Made by a program: the position numbers and the translations under genes | Shown: positions 45,790-58,404 of the stretch, one piece after another | How the letters are laid out: every line of letters begins with the position of its first letter | Position numbering within the stretch: the stretch's first letter is position 1 | The notes under the pieces: model-generated | What the model was told of the DNA's origin: nothing | The model's input: only the letters and a program-made list of their open reading frames with translations | Database searches by the model: none | Assembly (NCBI GenBank): GCA_907165275.2 | Contig: OU015669.1 | Location: forward strand, 6,656,501 to 6,720,500 | DNA from: Zygaena filipendulae | Lineage: Eukaryota > Arthropoda > Insecta > Lepidoptera > Zygaenidae | Length of the DNA: 64,000 nt | Direction: 5' to 3'

Positions 45790-46550
45790 TATTATTTCAC
45801 TATAAACTCAATACACAAAAACAAATCATTATGCATGTAAAGATTTAAAGTTTTACTGTGAAATTTTATTTGTAGCCATAAATCAACTTTACTGCTAAAA
45901 ATATATAGGTAGGTATACAGATGGATGTTTGTGTAAAGTGCAATGTTTTCTGTTATTTTATATTTGCTGGGGGATTTGCTGAAATTTATCCCACGCAGCA
46001 CAATGCTATCTCAGTTGATATTATTTTTTATAACATTTTGAGCTAATACAATAGATTTTGTAATTTTTTTTAGCAATAAACATTTCTTTATTCTGTTTTT
46101 ATTTTAAAATGAAATTTGGCAACAGTTTCATCAAATTTAAAATATGTTTATGAAAAAAAAAATTTAATCACACAGGTAGGTAAAGTGGCGGCAAAAAGCT
46201 CATCGATGAAATAGTATAAAACAAAATCGGTTTTGGCGATCATTATTTTCGCGTCTATGTATAAAATCACGTGATCAAAGTCCTTTAGTTTTCTATGCGA
46301 ATGATTGTAGCCCGTGTCGGTGCTTATAGTTATTCTAAACTACCCAACAGATGTTGTTTCCACTATTTACTTTTCTTCCGCAAGCTCTATAATATGTATA
46401 CCTAATATTGTACATTGTTATTAATTTTAATAATATACAACGTGTTAATGAATTGACTGAAAACTAGAAAGTAATTTGTTCAGAATCGACTTACGAATCA
46501 ATCGCACCATGTTTTAATATAGGTTATATTTTGTCATTTTTACTAGCCCA
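45790..46550. other. No gene seen
   Basis: AT-rich spacer upstream of K11. No coding or structured signal recognised. Confidence 0.4.
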
Positions 46551-46552
46551 GG

Positions 46553-46688
46553 GGGACTAAGATGCGCAACACAATAAAATTTTATCGAGCCATTTTATCG
46601 ATTCTCGTCGACATATTGTATGGTTTTGTCGACGAGAATCGATAAAATGGCTCGATATAATTTTATCGTGTTGCGCATCTTAGCCCCA
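46553..46688. repeat. MITE, family TAAGATGCGCAACACGATAA, copy 3
   Basis: Same foldback as at 5.21 kb with a few substitutions; GGGGCTAAGATGCG-type ends are intact on both sides. Confidence 0.8.
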
Positions 46689-47164
46689 CATGTCTAAATT
46701 ATTTATAATACAATATTTGGCGCGTACGCTGCCGCCCGTAGCAAAAAAATCGAATCGGTCATTGGCATGTAGGCGCGGGCGTAGCGTTTGATATTTCGTA
46801 GATAGGTCACCTACAAACTAATGTTGAATAACTTGTAGTCTATTAATATTTTGGACAGAATTTATATTTTAATCACATCATTGTTTATTTTTTAAATAGT
46901 ATGTATCAGGTTTTTGGTCAGTTTATTAACACGTTGTATAGTAAGTAGATAAAATTTGATATTTTGTAATTATGTCGCCATAAAAATATGTAATCTTATT
47001 AGGTTCCTATCTAAAAATGTGATTCCCATAATGCAATGCAATGTTTTGACGTTTGCATATAAAGAAAAAAATTAAGTGCGATAAGTAGATATTAAAAAAA
47101 TGGAATCTTTGTAATCTTTAACATCAAAGATCATGACATTGTAGCCGGAAGAGATTAAAGGAAC

Positions 47165-47260
47165 CGGAACTATGGACGCGTGAGTGCGTTGGACCTGCGG
47201 CTAAGCTCTCAATGTCGAATCGAGGCAAACCGGTCGGGTTCGATTCTCAGTAGGTACCTA
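47165..47260 (+). mobile_element. tRNA-like SINE fragment
   Basis: GCGTGAGTGCGTTGGACCTG and B-box-like CGGGTTCGATTCTCAG. Too diverged to be a working tRNA gene. Confidence 0.4.
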
Positions 47261-47285
47261 CACGGTTCACGCTATCTACATATAT

Positions 47286-47610
47286 CTATACTAATATTAT
47301 AAAGAGGGAAGGGTAACGAATTAGCTCAAAAAGTACTGGACCGATTTTAAAAATTCTTTCACCATTTGAATACTCCATTATCACTGATTAATATAGGCTA
47401 TATTGTAATCCGGAAGTCTCGCGGGAACTCCGAAATTACAGCGGGTGAAAATGCGCGGAACAGCTATCTCTAGATCTACTGAACCGCTTTTGAAAATTCT
47501 TTCACTTACAGGAAGCTACGGTGGTCCTGAGTGACATAGGGTACTTTTTATCCCGGAATTCCCACGGGAACTCCAAAATTACCGCAAGTGAAACCGCGGG
47601 GGATAGCTAG
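47286..47610 (+). mobile_element. Two Helitron-like elements in series
   Basis: The first runs from CTAATATTATAAAGAGGGAA to GGAACAGCTAT near 47466, the second from there to GGGGGATAGCTAG. Confidence 0.65.
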
Positions 47611-47873
47611 TAAATAATATATGTATGGGTCACTAACGTGCACATAATATGAAGATCTATACAGACGCATTAGTGCCATATAGATCGAACAGATCGATAG
47701 ATCGATCGAAACATCGAGAATAATATATTAGGTAACTAATAATTTGATTTCAAGTATTGTAATTGATTTTCTTCATTAAGTATTGTAATTCAAATTTAAA
47801 TTAATTTTAAATTATAGAAATTGTATTCAATGTCAAATTATGTAAGTTTATTAAGGAATAAACAGGGCTTTAA

Positions 47874-47896
47874 TAATAATAATAATAATAATAATT
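47874..47896. repeat. (AAT)n microsatellite
   Basis: About seven AAT units at the end of an ATT-rich, SINE-tail-like stretch (GGAATAAACAGGGCTTTAAT). Confidence 0.7.
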
Positions 47897-47941
47897 TGAT
47901 TTCAAACAAATGTTTATTACAGTAGGTACTAGTTTGTAATC

Positions 47942-48130
47942 CATACTAATATTATAAAGAGGTAAAGTTTGTGAATTTTAAGTTTGTGAGTTTGTGACTT
48001 TGTAGGGGGTAAGTAATCTGTGGATCTACTGGACCGATTTTGAAAATTCTTTCACTTAGGTAATTTTTTTTCCCGAATTTCCCATGAAAACTCTGAAAAT
48101 ACCGCGGCTGAAACCGCGGGGGATAGCTAG
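47942..48130 (+). mobile_element. Helitron-like element
   Basis: CTAATATTATAAAGAGGTAA start and CCGCGGGGGATAGCTAG end. Confidence 0.7.
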
Positions 48131-48486
48131 TATTTTATATGATAAATTAACGTTACCGTTTTGTCCTTTACTGTTTTTCAAACATTTGTTTATTGCTAAT
48201 GTTAATCATACTAAAAACGGCTTGACAAATATGACACCTAAGTAGTAGAAATACTTATTACATTAATCATTACAATAAGTAGATTTATATTATGAACGTG
48301 GTACAAGCGTTGTACTCGTATTAAAATATGAATAGTTACTATGACATGTACGACTTGTAATATACATTATTATAATTATTATTAATAACATTCGTATTCG
48401 TGCTTAGGTAGGTACTTTATTTATACAAAGTAAGCACGAAATTGGGTAATCATATCTATCTACTTAATAAAACCCTATATACTTAA

Positions 48487-48769
48487 TCTAATATATATAA
48501 ATCACGTGTTACGTTGTCTGTCCGCGATGGACTCCGAAACTACTGAATCGATCGTGATTTAATTTGGTCACTATGTTGGATTTGGCCTAACTTAAAAGAT
48601 AGGATAGTTTTTATCCCGGATTTCCCGCAGGAACTCCGGAATTATTGCGGGCACAGCTAAACACCGTAAACTACTGGTAGGGGTACAAAGAAGTACATAG
48701 AGTACTTTTTTCCGGAATTCCCGCGGGAACTCCGAAATTACCGCGGATGAAATCGCGCGGGACAGCTAG
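48487..48769 (+). mobile_element. Helitron-like element, CACGTGTTACGTTG subfamily
   Basis: Longest copy of the subfamily at 11.0 kb, with an internal second GGAATTCCCGCGGGAACTCC block and an intact CAGCTAG. Confidence 0.7.
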
Positions 48770-49880
48770 TATTTTAATATGTTGTGTGGGCGGTGGAATT
48801 GCCTATCTCTAAGGGCAAGTTGTTTCATGAGCCGTTATGGTAATAAAAAATATACGTAGGTTTCTATAACAAATCGCCATAAAATATTCGAATAATATAA
48901 TTATCATTGTTAATAGGTACGAGACATTAATTAACAAACTTGTTCTCAATTAGGGGCAGTATAATCGCAAGAACTACTAACATTTTGTATTACGTAACAC
49001 CCACGTACTGATGGAATTGATTTTTGTTAGCGTCAAATAGGCTGTACGATACGCATGCGCCAAGTTCACGCAAACATTCAATGGTGATTCACTCACACAC
49101 CGCTCTTTTGAGAGTCAAATGCTAGTAGATTTTAGGCTCTATATCGTAGAACTGAGGTCGATTTTACAAAGTAATATGGACGAATGATATTTTTAGACAA
49201 TTCGTGCGTTTACATGGGACACAAACGCGCCCCCTGCCATACAAGTTGAGAAGCATAGAGTCGGAAGGTTTACCTCGTCTAACTATATTTTCTGATTGTT
49301 CACATTTTTAACAACATTTCTGATGAAAACGGGGATATTTTATATCGCCTATTTACTGTGCGCACTTCACTTCTTGAAATCATTGTCAGTTTCATAATAA
49401 GTGTTTATTTTTTCTAAAAAAAAAAAGAGTGTGACTATAAATAAATATTTTAGTAGAAAATTCAACTGTTCATTCACAATTTAAAATTGAACTCTAGATA
49501 CGATCATTTGGCTTCGGTCATTATTTTGACATAGACGGATCTTTGCGGCAAATATAAAATAGTAACCAAAGTGTTTTAAGATTTGACCCACGAGCGGCGT
49601 AAAACGTGATTCATACAGATCGATAAAGAGGGTGATCCGCGAGGTTTCACCCGACTCTGTGAAGTGGAAAGTTAAATAGAACACATAATATAACAATGTA
49701 AGTATTATCTATCGAGAAATTGCAGTAATTTTCAAAGGAATGCATGTAATAATGAAGTGAAAGTTCTTTGAGCACAATATAGGAAAAACATTTAGTTACG
49801 TTACGCGGTACGCTCTGTATATGTGTTTTTAATGTTTAAATACATGATGTTTTTATTATACTCTCAGTTCCAGTGCTTTT
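48770..49880. other. No gene recognised; possible regulatory DNA
   Basis: Less repetitive than its surroundings. ACGCATGCGCCAAG at about 49.05 kb resembles an NRF-1-type promoter word. No exon could be tied to it. Confidence 0.3.
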
Positions 49881-51082
49881 TAACCGACTTCTAAAAAAGG
49901 AGAAGGTTCTCAATCCGACTGTATTTTGTTTTTTTTTTTTGTATGTTTGTTACGCGATTACTCGAAGACGGCTGGATCGATTTGAAAAATTCTTTTTTTG
50001 TTTGAAAGGGTATACCTCCCGAGGTGGTCTATTGTCATGAAGTCAGGATCTGATGATGGGATCTTGAAGAATCGACGGAACTCTTCAAATATTACAGGCG
50101 CGATTTGGGAAGATAAATTGTCACTTTTCTAAACCAACCCACTTATAAAAGCCAAAAATAAATAAAATTTTAACAAAAAATTAAAACCGACTTCAAAACA
50201 CAAAAATGCACTACACTAAAAAGTTAAAAATAACCTAGGTAGGCACCTATATGCTACTTATAGTCTATCACACCTATCATCAGTAGGTAGCACATACGTA
50301 GGTTATTTTTAACTTTATAGTATGCTTTGAAGTCGGTTTTAATTTTTTTGTTAAAATTTTATTTATCTTTCGCTTTTAAGTGGGTTGGTTTATAAAGTGA
50401 CAATTTATCAACCCAAATTGCTGTGTGCCTGTAATATTTGAAGAGTTTCCTCGATTTCTCCATGATCCCATCATCAGATCCTGAATTCTTTACAATGGAA
50501 CCAAACTTGAAAGTACATATACCCTATCAAACAAAAAATATTTTTTTCCAAATCGGTCCAGCCGTCTTCGAGAGATCGCGTGACAAAGATACAAAATAGT
50601 ATATTTCATTATAAGTGCGGAAAGCCTGTCATTGCAAAGAGTTCCGACAAATGTCTACCCGAGCCGAGGCGCAGCCGAAGGTGAGGGTTGACAGTCGGAA
50701 CTAGTTGCAATGACGGTTCCGCACGTGTACTGAACAACTATTTTTAATACAGTTACGAAAAAATTAAGCAATTTAATAAAATATCAAAAACACAACAAAC
50801 TCAACTAAGTTCCAACTGTGATCAAGAGATGGCGCTAGTCGTATTAGTAATGCGAAACCTACGTTTCGCAATGCAAAAAGTGTGTCAAAGTCGTGTCGCC
50901 ATTTTGACAGTTGGCAAAGAGAACGCACGAGTTCGGGAAAGGTAAACAAAAAGCTCGAGTATGTAATAGCCCACATCCCGAACGCTAAACGTCCCTGCAA
51001 TACGCCACTTTTTGAGCAACTGTATTAAAAAAAAACATACAGTCGAATTGATAACCTCCTCCTTTTTTTGGAAGTCTGTTAA
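49881..51082. repeat. Large inverted-repeat element of about 1.2 kb
   Basis: TAACCGACTTCTAAAAAAGG at the left reappears inverted as CCTTTTTTTGGAAGTCTGTT at the right. A second inverted pair inside (AACCGACTTCAAAACACAAA; TTTGAAGTCGGTTTTAATTT) makes the centre fold. About 400 bp at 50.61-51.01 kb interrupts the right arm. Confidence 0.65.
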
Positions 51083-51563
51083 GAAGAAATCAGAGTAGGT
51101 AATAGGGTCGAGCCGTTCTCGCGATGATCCGTCAGACATGTGGCGATTGATTTTTTTAATCTACTTAATGATATCTCGTGCTGTTAATTTGATTATAAGG
51201 CATATAAGTTTGTTTTGTTGGATGTCGCCGATCATTTTTATCTGGAAAAAAGCCTTTGAACCATTGGCGAGTATAATTTAATATAAGTTTTGAACTATTC
51301 GAATTGAATTTGTAAAGCTTCTGAATAATCACTCGCTATACAAGTTTTTCCCAGCAGTTTCGCTAGTTTCTCATGAGAACTCTAAAATATATTTTTTTTT
51401 TTGTGAGAATAATATAGCACCGTTTGGAAAAGAATATGAAGTAGGTACCTATCTTAGAATTTGTTAGAATCCCATAGCTTTGCTTGAATTACCCCGAATA
51501 CCATTTTATGCATTTTTTGTTTATCGTTCATAAAATTTAAAACTCAAGTATAATTTCGATCGA

Positions 51564-51665
51564 GCTAAGATGCGCAACACGATATAATTTTATCGAGCCA
51601 TTTTATCGATTTTCTATGACATATTATACGTATATCGTCTTGTCTACCAGTGGTAACACTGATCG
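51564..51665. repeat. MITE, family TAAGATGCGCAACACGATAA, truncated copy 4
   Basis: Only one arm is recognisable (AGCTAAGATGCGCAACACGA), followed by the CGTCTTGTCTACCAGTGGTA interior also present at 5.05 kb. Confidence 0.6.
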
Positions 51666-51954
51666 ATACTTCAATAAGTAGATAAAACCAAACCTAATTC
51701 CTAATGTAATCACCGGCGGCATAAGTACGTAGATAATCCTGGGGAACCACTTTCTTTTCATTACCAAAATATGACATATCCCTTTTTATCAGAAAAAGGG
51801 TCTGGGAAAAATATACTTGGAAAACTGTATACGTTTTTCCGAGAGCTTTTAGCTTTACAAAAATTACTGCTAAGATTTACATGATCAAATTTTATATACG
51901 TAAAACGTAAGTAACTTTGGGACGTGTTCAAAACGAATTTTGATCTCACTCGCT

Positions 51955-52240
51955 CATCTTTTTTAGGGTTCTGTACCCAAATGGTAAAACGGGACGCTAT
52001 TGTAAGTCTGTCTGTCCGTCTGTCACCAGGCTGTATCTCATGAACCGTGATAGTTAGACAGTTGAATTTTTTCACAGATGATGTATTTCTGTTGCCGCTA
52101 TAACAACAAATACTAAAAAACAGAATAACATAAATATTTAAGGGGGCTGCAATACGACAAACGTGATTTTAGCCGTTTTATAGATAATGGTACGGAACCC
52201 TTCGTACGCGAATCCGACTCGCACTTGGCCGGTTTATTCT
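51955..52240 (+). mobile_element. Interspersed repeat (SINE-like), AGGGTTCTGTACCC family
   Basis: TTTAGGGTTCTGTACCCAAA start, CTGTCTGTCCGTCTGTCACC, CATGAACCGTGATAGTTAGA and a GACTCGCACTTGGCCGGTTT end. From memory this is a very common repeat of lepidopteran genomes. Confidence 0.6.
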
Positions 52241-52561
52241 TAGTGTTTTGATTTAAGAATGTTGCTCTGGATTCAACTTTAGCATTTGAAACAAAAACGA
52301 CCTTTGCTCTTCTGCTGAACTAATAGAAATTTACTCTATTTGTTCTGCAAAAGAACAAAGGTCGTTTCTCACTTCTCATGGTCATAAAGTTCTCGTTTAT
52401 GCTGGGGTTCAAGCGCACTAAAAACCAATTTAATATGTTTTTATGATTAAACCAAATTATTGCAATTGTTGATTCATGTCATTGTCATCTTGTTTTAAGT
52501 GAAAAGTAGATTGTGTAACTCTAGCGTGAAAACAATTTTATCCTCCACTTTAATATCCGCC

Positions 52562-52714
52562 CTGGGGCCGTATTTTTAAATCGCTCGAATTACTTTTCGC
52601 ACACAGTATTGCAAGATTCACATGCGAATGCTTAAAAAATGTATGAGCATTCGCATGTGAATCTTGCGATTCCGTGTACGGAAGTGATTCGAGTGATCCA
52701 AAAATACTGCCTCT
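52562..52714. repeat. Foldback element with CAAGATTCACATGCGAATGC arms
   Basis: A nearly perfect inner pair around TAAAAAATGTATG, and a weaker outer pair (CCGTATTTTTAAATCGCTCG against CGAGTGATCCAAAAATACTG). Confidence 0.7.
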
Positions 52715-52769
52715 GTGTGTAGGTACTTTAAAAGATGGTGATTTTTTATTCATAAAATCCTTGGCGAAA

Positions 52770-52953
52770 GGCGAAAGTGAGTTTGTTTGTTTATTTGGTT
52801 GCTTGTTACGCTTTCACGCCTCAACGGCTCAACGGATCATCATGAAACGCATACAGATTCAGGGGTGCAGAGAAGGACATAGGGTACTTTTTGTCCCGGA
52901 ATTCCCGCGGGATCTCCGAAATTATCGCGGGTGAAACCGCGGAGAACAGCTAG
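52770..52953 (+). mobile_element. Helitron-like element upstream of synaptobrevin exon
   Basis: Body GAGAAGGACATAGGGTACTT and CCGCGGAGAACAGCTAG end, well preserved. Confidence 0.7.
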
Positions 52954-53384
52954 TGGTATTATAAGTTGTTAACCACTGACGAAATGAACATAAATTTTCA
53001 CTGATTTATAAGTAAACGCGTATCAACAAAATAGTCCTCCTTTTTAGGCTTTGACGCATAAATTGAAAACGGAACAAATTCTATTATGAAAAGGGGCTTC
53101 AAGTGGTGAGACATCTATAGTGGGGTGATGACAAAAGACTGCCAGCCACTCGATTGAGATAGACCTTGATTTGAAAAGACATTCAAAGCGCCCTTAAAAC
53201 GACCGGACCGCATAACTTGCTTTGCAATGAGGTTCTGGGTTCGATTTTCAATGGAAAATGAGTTTAAGTGATGAAATGAAATTCCGCTTTCCAGTCAGAC
53301 CGTATAAATATTTATACCCACAATATATGTATGTTGTATGGTGTAAGATATATTGTATGTAGTAATTTATACCAAATACCTATT

Positions 53385-53457
53385 AACCTATGCTTTATCC
53401 CGAAATTCCCGCGGGAACTCCGAAACTAACGGGGGTAAAAGTGCGGAGAACAGCTAT
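53385..53457 (+). mobile_element. Helitron-like 3' end abutting the synaptobrevin exon
   Basis: TTTATCCCGAAATTCCCGCG to GGAGAACAGCTATAG, ending 30 bp before the synaptobrevin coding exon. Confidence 0.65.
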
Positions 53458-53486
53458 AGTAGATATATGAATAAATACCGCGACAG

Positions 53487-55820
53487 GGCGACGGAGGGCG
53501 GACTGGCGCCGGGCGGCGACGGCGACATGCCTGTGGGCGGCCCAAAGACGCCCCAGCAGATCGCCGCCCAGCGCCGCTTGCAGCAGACGCAGGCACAAGT
53601 CGACGAGGTAACCCACTCAAAATCTTTCTGTGTGTATGATCATTGAACATAATAAGTACAATTGACATAATAAAATATATATACCTACCTATCTGTATAT
53701 TGCAAATAAAAATATGGAGTGTGAGTCGCATAAAAAAATTAGGTACAAACAGGGTAACGATGAATCACTTCGTGTACGGAAAAACCTAAGGTTTGTGTTG
53801 CACTGTTAAGCTAATTTGTAGTGTTTTTAAACTGGAAAATAAATAAGTAATCTATATTCGTTGCATATCCATAGCTATATGTATACGTACACCTATCTAA
53901 TTTCCTCTCTCCTATAAATCTGTTCACCTAAACCTGGGAGAGAGTAAAGAAGAGAAAGAATAAAGAGAGTAAGAAGTAAGTTGATTTTAAGAAAATTAAA
54001 AAAAATATTTTTGGTGTAAAATAAAGAGTCTATATCTATCTATATCTAGTAATTTAAAAGTTTGGACGCAGAGCATGATGTCAGGAACTACTGAACCGAT
54101 TACAAAAAAAGATTTGTAGACTTTTTAGATTTCCTCCCGGAAGACCCGAAATTCACAAGAAAATCTAATAAAAATTGGAAATTTCTCTGTTTGTCTGTCC
54201 GTGGATCTGTTTGGACACCCATCACGTAAAAACTATTGGATGGGAATTATAGTTAGCATACCGAGCCCCACTTAACGTCCCGGAAGTCTTGGTTTTAGGT
54301 AAAGAAAGAGCGCGCAGACGCGATATTGGACTTGTTGCTTTAGAATTCCGTGTTTTTAAGTTTTAATATTGTTCTATCCGTATGAAAAGCTTAATAATAA
54401 GATATTTATATCGTGTCATCCGCAGGTGGTAGACATAATGAAAACCAACGTTGAGAAAGTGCTGGAGCGAGATCAGAAATTATCAGAGTTAGATGACAGA
54501 GCAGGTAAATATTTGCAAGAACTGTACCATTTTGGAAAATACATAGGTATAAAATACATATTTTTTTTCTGTCTATTGAATAAAAATAATAATAAAGGTT
54601 TATTGGGTAGGCATAACAACACAATTACAATAACTGTATAAAAAAATACAATTGGAATTGTAGTAACAAATACGACGCTGATCTTCCACGGATGCATTAA
54701 TTAAAACAAAATACAAATGACTATCCTTCCTTAGTTTTTATATTATTACCTACCTAGGTAGGTATCTAAGTATAATTCTGCTTCCATGACGACCGGATTG
54801 GCGCAGTAATCCACCAATTCACCATACATACCCGCTAATCAAGAGGTTCCGGGTTCAATTCCCGATGGTGGTAGACTATGTGTGATGAACACCAGGTTCC
54901 ACCTTCCATTCTGGGCGTGTTTATATATTTACACTAAAATATATACGTGACTATAGTATAATGTATTACTATGTAATATATACAACCTTGGGTTTCCACG
55001 ACAAAAGCTTTATATAGCTTAATGTGGGATCAAATAGCTTTATGTGTTGTGAAGAGTTAATATTATTCCAAATACTTAATAAATATCAGATTTTTTTCTT
55101 TTTCTAAGAGCTTCTTTATAATTCTAAGTTGCGACCAGTTATAACGCTATATAATATAACGAACTCGAATATGTCTACACGTGTTGTAATGTACCATCGA
55201 ATCCCAGACACCGAGGTTACTGATCATCAACTCAACGTCAATCGAACTAGAGTACGAAACCCATCATATCATATCGTAATTTACGATTGCATGTCATATA
55301 TTACGGATATGTGTCTTATTTGTAATAATATTGTTCAGTGTCATATGTTTAATACGATTGTGTGCCATAAAAAATGTAATATTATATTTACAGATGCACT
55401 ACAACAAGGTGCATCTCAGTTTGAACAACAAGCGGGGAAGCTGAAAAGCAAATTCTGGCTTCAAAATTTAAAGGTAATTTATTAAAAAAGTATTATATTA
55501 AAGTATTATTTTAAAACGAGAATCAAATACATAGGTATACTGAAATACTTCTTTCATACTTTAGTATAACCTTACTCACTATTATTATTCGCAATTAATG
55601 TTTTACTAATGTTATTCTTTCAGATGATGATAATCGCCGCTGTAATCGGAATAATCATTTTGGCTTTAATTATTGGTGAGTTTTGCGAAGCATATTAATT
55701 TCGAATATAAAACATCACTCCGTTACAACACAATACCTTATTTCCATATACATATTAATTCTTTTACATATCTACTATAATGCCATTATTTTCTTCACGT
55801 TTTCAGCCAACTTTGTGTGA
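53487..55820 (+). CDS. n-syb: Neuronal synaptobrevin (VAMP, R-SNARE), coding exons 2 to end
   Basis: Exons 53487-53607, 54426-54504, 55394-55473, 55624-55675, 55807-55820; phases 0, 1, 0, 1. This vesicle SNARE pairs with syntaxin and SNAP-25 to fuse synaptic vesicles with the plasma membrane. Seen in order: a Gly/Pro-rich N-terminal part ([15 protein letters not shown]), [18 protein letters not shown], and the SNARE core [20 protein letters not shown], with Arg of LERD as the zero-layer residue. Then come [19 protein letters not shown], the juxtamembrane [12 protein letters not shown], the anchor [17 protein letters not shown], and a short end ANFV. About 120 residues are visible, near full family length. 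The first exon here enters in phase 2 after CGCGACAG, which has a poor pyrimidine tract. A separate upstream start exon is expected. Alternatively translation could start at the in-frame ATG at 53468. Confidence 0.93.
54784..54920 (+). mobile_element. tRNA-derived SINE in synaptobrevin intron
   Basis: CGACCGGATTGGCGCAGTAA head and B box GGTTCCGGGTTCAATTCCCG, then an AGACTATGTGTGATGAACAC body. Confidence 0.6.
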
Positions 55821-56478
55821 ACAAGTTTGGGTAAAAGCCGTTTCATTTAGAAGTTACTTGTTTATAATGTTGATGAGTTTTGTAATTGTATAAAAGTTTA
55901 TTTAATTTTGTTAAATCAATTTAAAAGTTAAGCCTATTTTGGTAAGTGGGCATAATTACATAACCGCATATATACAAATATAGGTATGTTGATGTGGCTT
56001 TGTATCGTTTATCGTTATTGTATACTATACACTTGTTACTGTGAATTCGTTTGACTGTCTGTCTCTATCAACGGCGGGTGTGGCGTGCCATGTTGAAGTC
56101 TTATTTTGTACTCTTTGAATTCCAACTTTGGCGGTAACATGACATTAATATAAGTGAATTGTGATGAATACATTATATAAAATAGAATGTTTTGAATCTT
56201 ATTTGTACATTATATCAAGAAGTCTTAAAAAATAGAGTGTCTACCTAATTATCATTAGTCATTGCCCGCGGTTGCACCTGAATGATTTTCAGGATTTTGG
56301 ACGACTAGGTATGTGTCATGTTGACTCATAATTTACTCATCTCATTTCGAATACAGTAAAAATAAATGTAGTAAGTAGTAATGTAGTAAAAATATCTAAT
56401 AAAAATCAACCAACTGGTAATTTTGTGAGATCAGTGAATTTTGCCTTTAATTGTGGTATAAAATATCTTTACTTAGAT

Positions 56479-56666
56479 ATACGCAGTGAAATTTTCGTAT
56501 TGAAATTTACTTTGGACGCATTTTAGAGCCCGTCTTTACTAACACTATTGAGAATTTTGCTATGGCAATGCCTGTTATTTCCATGGTAAAATTTTCAATA
56601 GTGCATTAAAGACGGGCTTTAAAATGCTTCAAAGTAAATTTCAATACGAACATTTCACCGTGTATG
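56479..56666. repeat. Foldback MITE with GTATTGAAATTTACTTTG arms
   Basis: Arms of about 75 bp with a few mismatches, GCCCGTCTTTACTAACACTA against the inverse of TAGTGCATTAAAGACGGGC. The loop is about 30 bp. Confidence 0.75.
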
Positions 56667-57243
56667 AATTTACTCTTGAACCTGTCACTTAGAGCACCTA
56701 AAACTCTAATGATAAGAATTATTTTATATATTATGTAAAAAAGCGGCATCAATTCTGTCGAACAATATTATTTTTATGTAAGTACTATTCACTTATATCA
56801 ATGTCTTACTAACACAAAAGTTGAGCTTTGTTTTGCAATTGTGTATATTTTTGTGTCTGATATTACTCTACTTATATAACATTTACAAAAGGTATAAAAC
56901 TAAACTACCTACTCAGAATAGGTATCTACATAAAACGGAATTAAACTTTATTCATTCCTCCATTGCAAACGTAGGTTGGATAGTGATAAATAGATGGTAC
57001 TCGTGTAGGTGATCAAGTTGATATAAACAAATTCTCTTTTAGATAGCTGACCAATGGCATTTATCAAATAATTATTTCCGCATTATTCAGCTTATTTAGC
57101 TACAATACAATGCTTACAGTGCTTTGGTGACAGCTCTCAGCCTTAAAAAAACATATAAAGTAGACAATATATTATGCTTAACACCGGTTACTGAATTGTG
57201 TAAGAACTAAACTTTTGGATATATTAATTAATTGGCAGAAGAA

Positions 57244-57270
57244 CTTACGAGTAGTTCATCTACTCGTAAG
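57244..57270. repeat. Short perfect hairpin CTTACGAGTAG
   Basis: Eleven-base arms and a five-base loop in intergenic DNA. Confidence 0.6.
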
Positions 57271-58404
57271 TACCTATCTTATTTTTTGGCCCTGATCTTA
57301 CTCCTTACTTTGGGACTAAGGAAGGTAGTGAAAATCGAAATACTATAAACTTAAAAAAAAATAATGAAATAAAAATTTAATAGTTAAAATCTTAATTTAA
57401 TAAAAAAATCTTATTTCAATAAAAATATTATAAAGATTATAAATTTTATCCACGTAAAACCAGGAATGCTTCTTAATTTTATCACACGTCTTAGAATCAA
57501 TCATTATGCGGTTAGGTATCAATTACTAGGATTAATATTACATACTATAGCTATTTTTTCTATATTCAGTAACCGGAAACTCAATAACTAATGAAGTCTA
57601 TTGTATTTCAAACCGCTTAAATCCTACATTAATGTACTACCTATCTAATCCCATTTAAAAAAAAAATGGTAAAACCATTTTCATCGATATCATATTATAA
57701 TATCTAATGATAAAATATATCGTTGAATGACACTGAAATGCTTAAGAGAACATTATCCAGTTGTCTTCTTGTAAATGTATTTTATATAATACACCTATTG
57801 TATTACACCCATAACAATTCTATATCTATTTCGCATACTTTCATTTGCGTGTATCTTATAGTGATACAAATAATCAATTTGTGTATATTTTCTAGGTCTG
57901 TAAGCATCTTAAGTGGAGGATTAAACGCCGAGGTACGCATTAGAGGCAGACAAATTGTATATTAGATACATGAATTTAGTTTTGTCATCTAGATATTCAT
58001 CAAATACGTTCACTAGATAGTTTGATAAAAGTACTTCATCCAATCATAGTATACTATATACCTACCTAGCATCCCATAAATACTAAATACTTAACAATTA
58101 TATTATTATATGGTAGTTTATGGTCAAATATTCATAAAAGCAAGAAAATTATTATTTATTTTTTTCATTCATTTGAATTTGGTTCTTCGTTTAGTTTGGA
58201 TATCCGTATAATAATTTAATGTTTTAATTTTCTATTATATTTACCTATTGCAATAGTTTGTAGTTTAGTGGTTTTAGCATGGTTTTAGGTTAATTTATTT
58301 TACATTTTTCAAGAATTATACAAGAAAGTCATTCTAAGAAGTTAACTTTTTAAAGTGGTTTTATCTTGTCATTTTTATTCATAAATAAAATATGATATTT
58401 ATTA

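Larger units (their letters stand above)
55821..58400 (+). other. Probable synaptobrevin 3' UTR and flank; no further gene seen
   Basis: AT-rich sequence after the synaptobrevin stop, with no convincing coding signal. The 63-residue frame near 56.8 kb is hydrophobic AT-rich noise lacking splice or homology support. Contains one foldback element (56479-56666). The end of the transcript cannot be placed. Confidence 0.4.

Noticed and set aside
54784..54860. Possible tRNA gene in the synaptobrevin intron
   Set aside because: The head lacks a proper cloverleaf and runs into a SINE body.
56821..57012. Hydrophobic 63-residue frame after synaptobrevin
   Set aside because: No good start context, splice sites or similarity. 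AT-rich DNA yields such Leu/Ile/Tyr-rich frames by chance.
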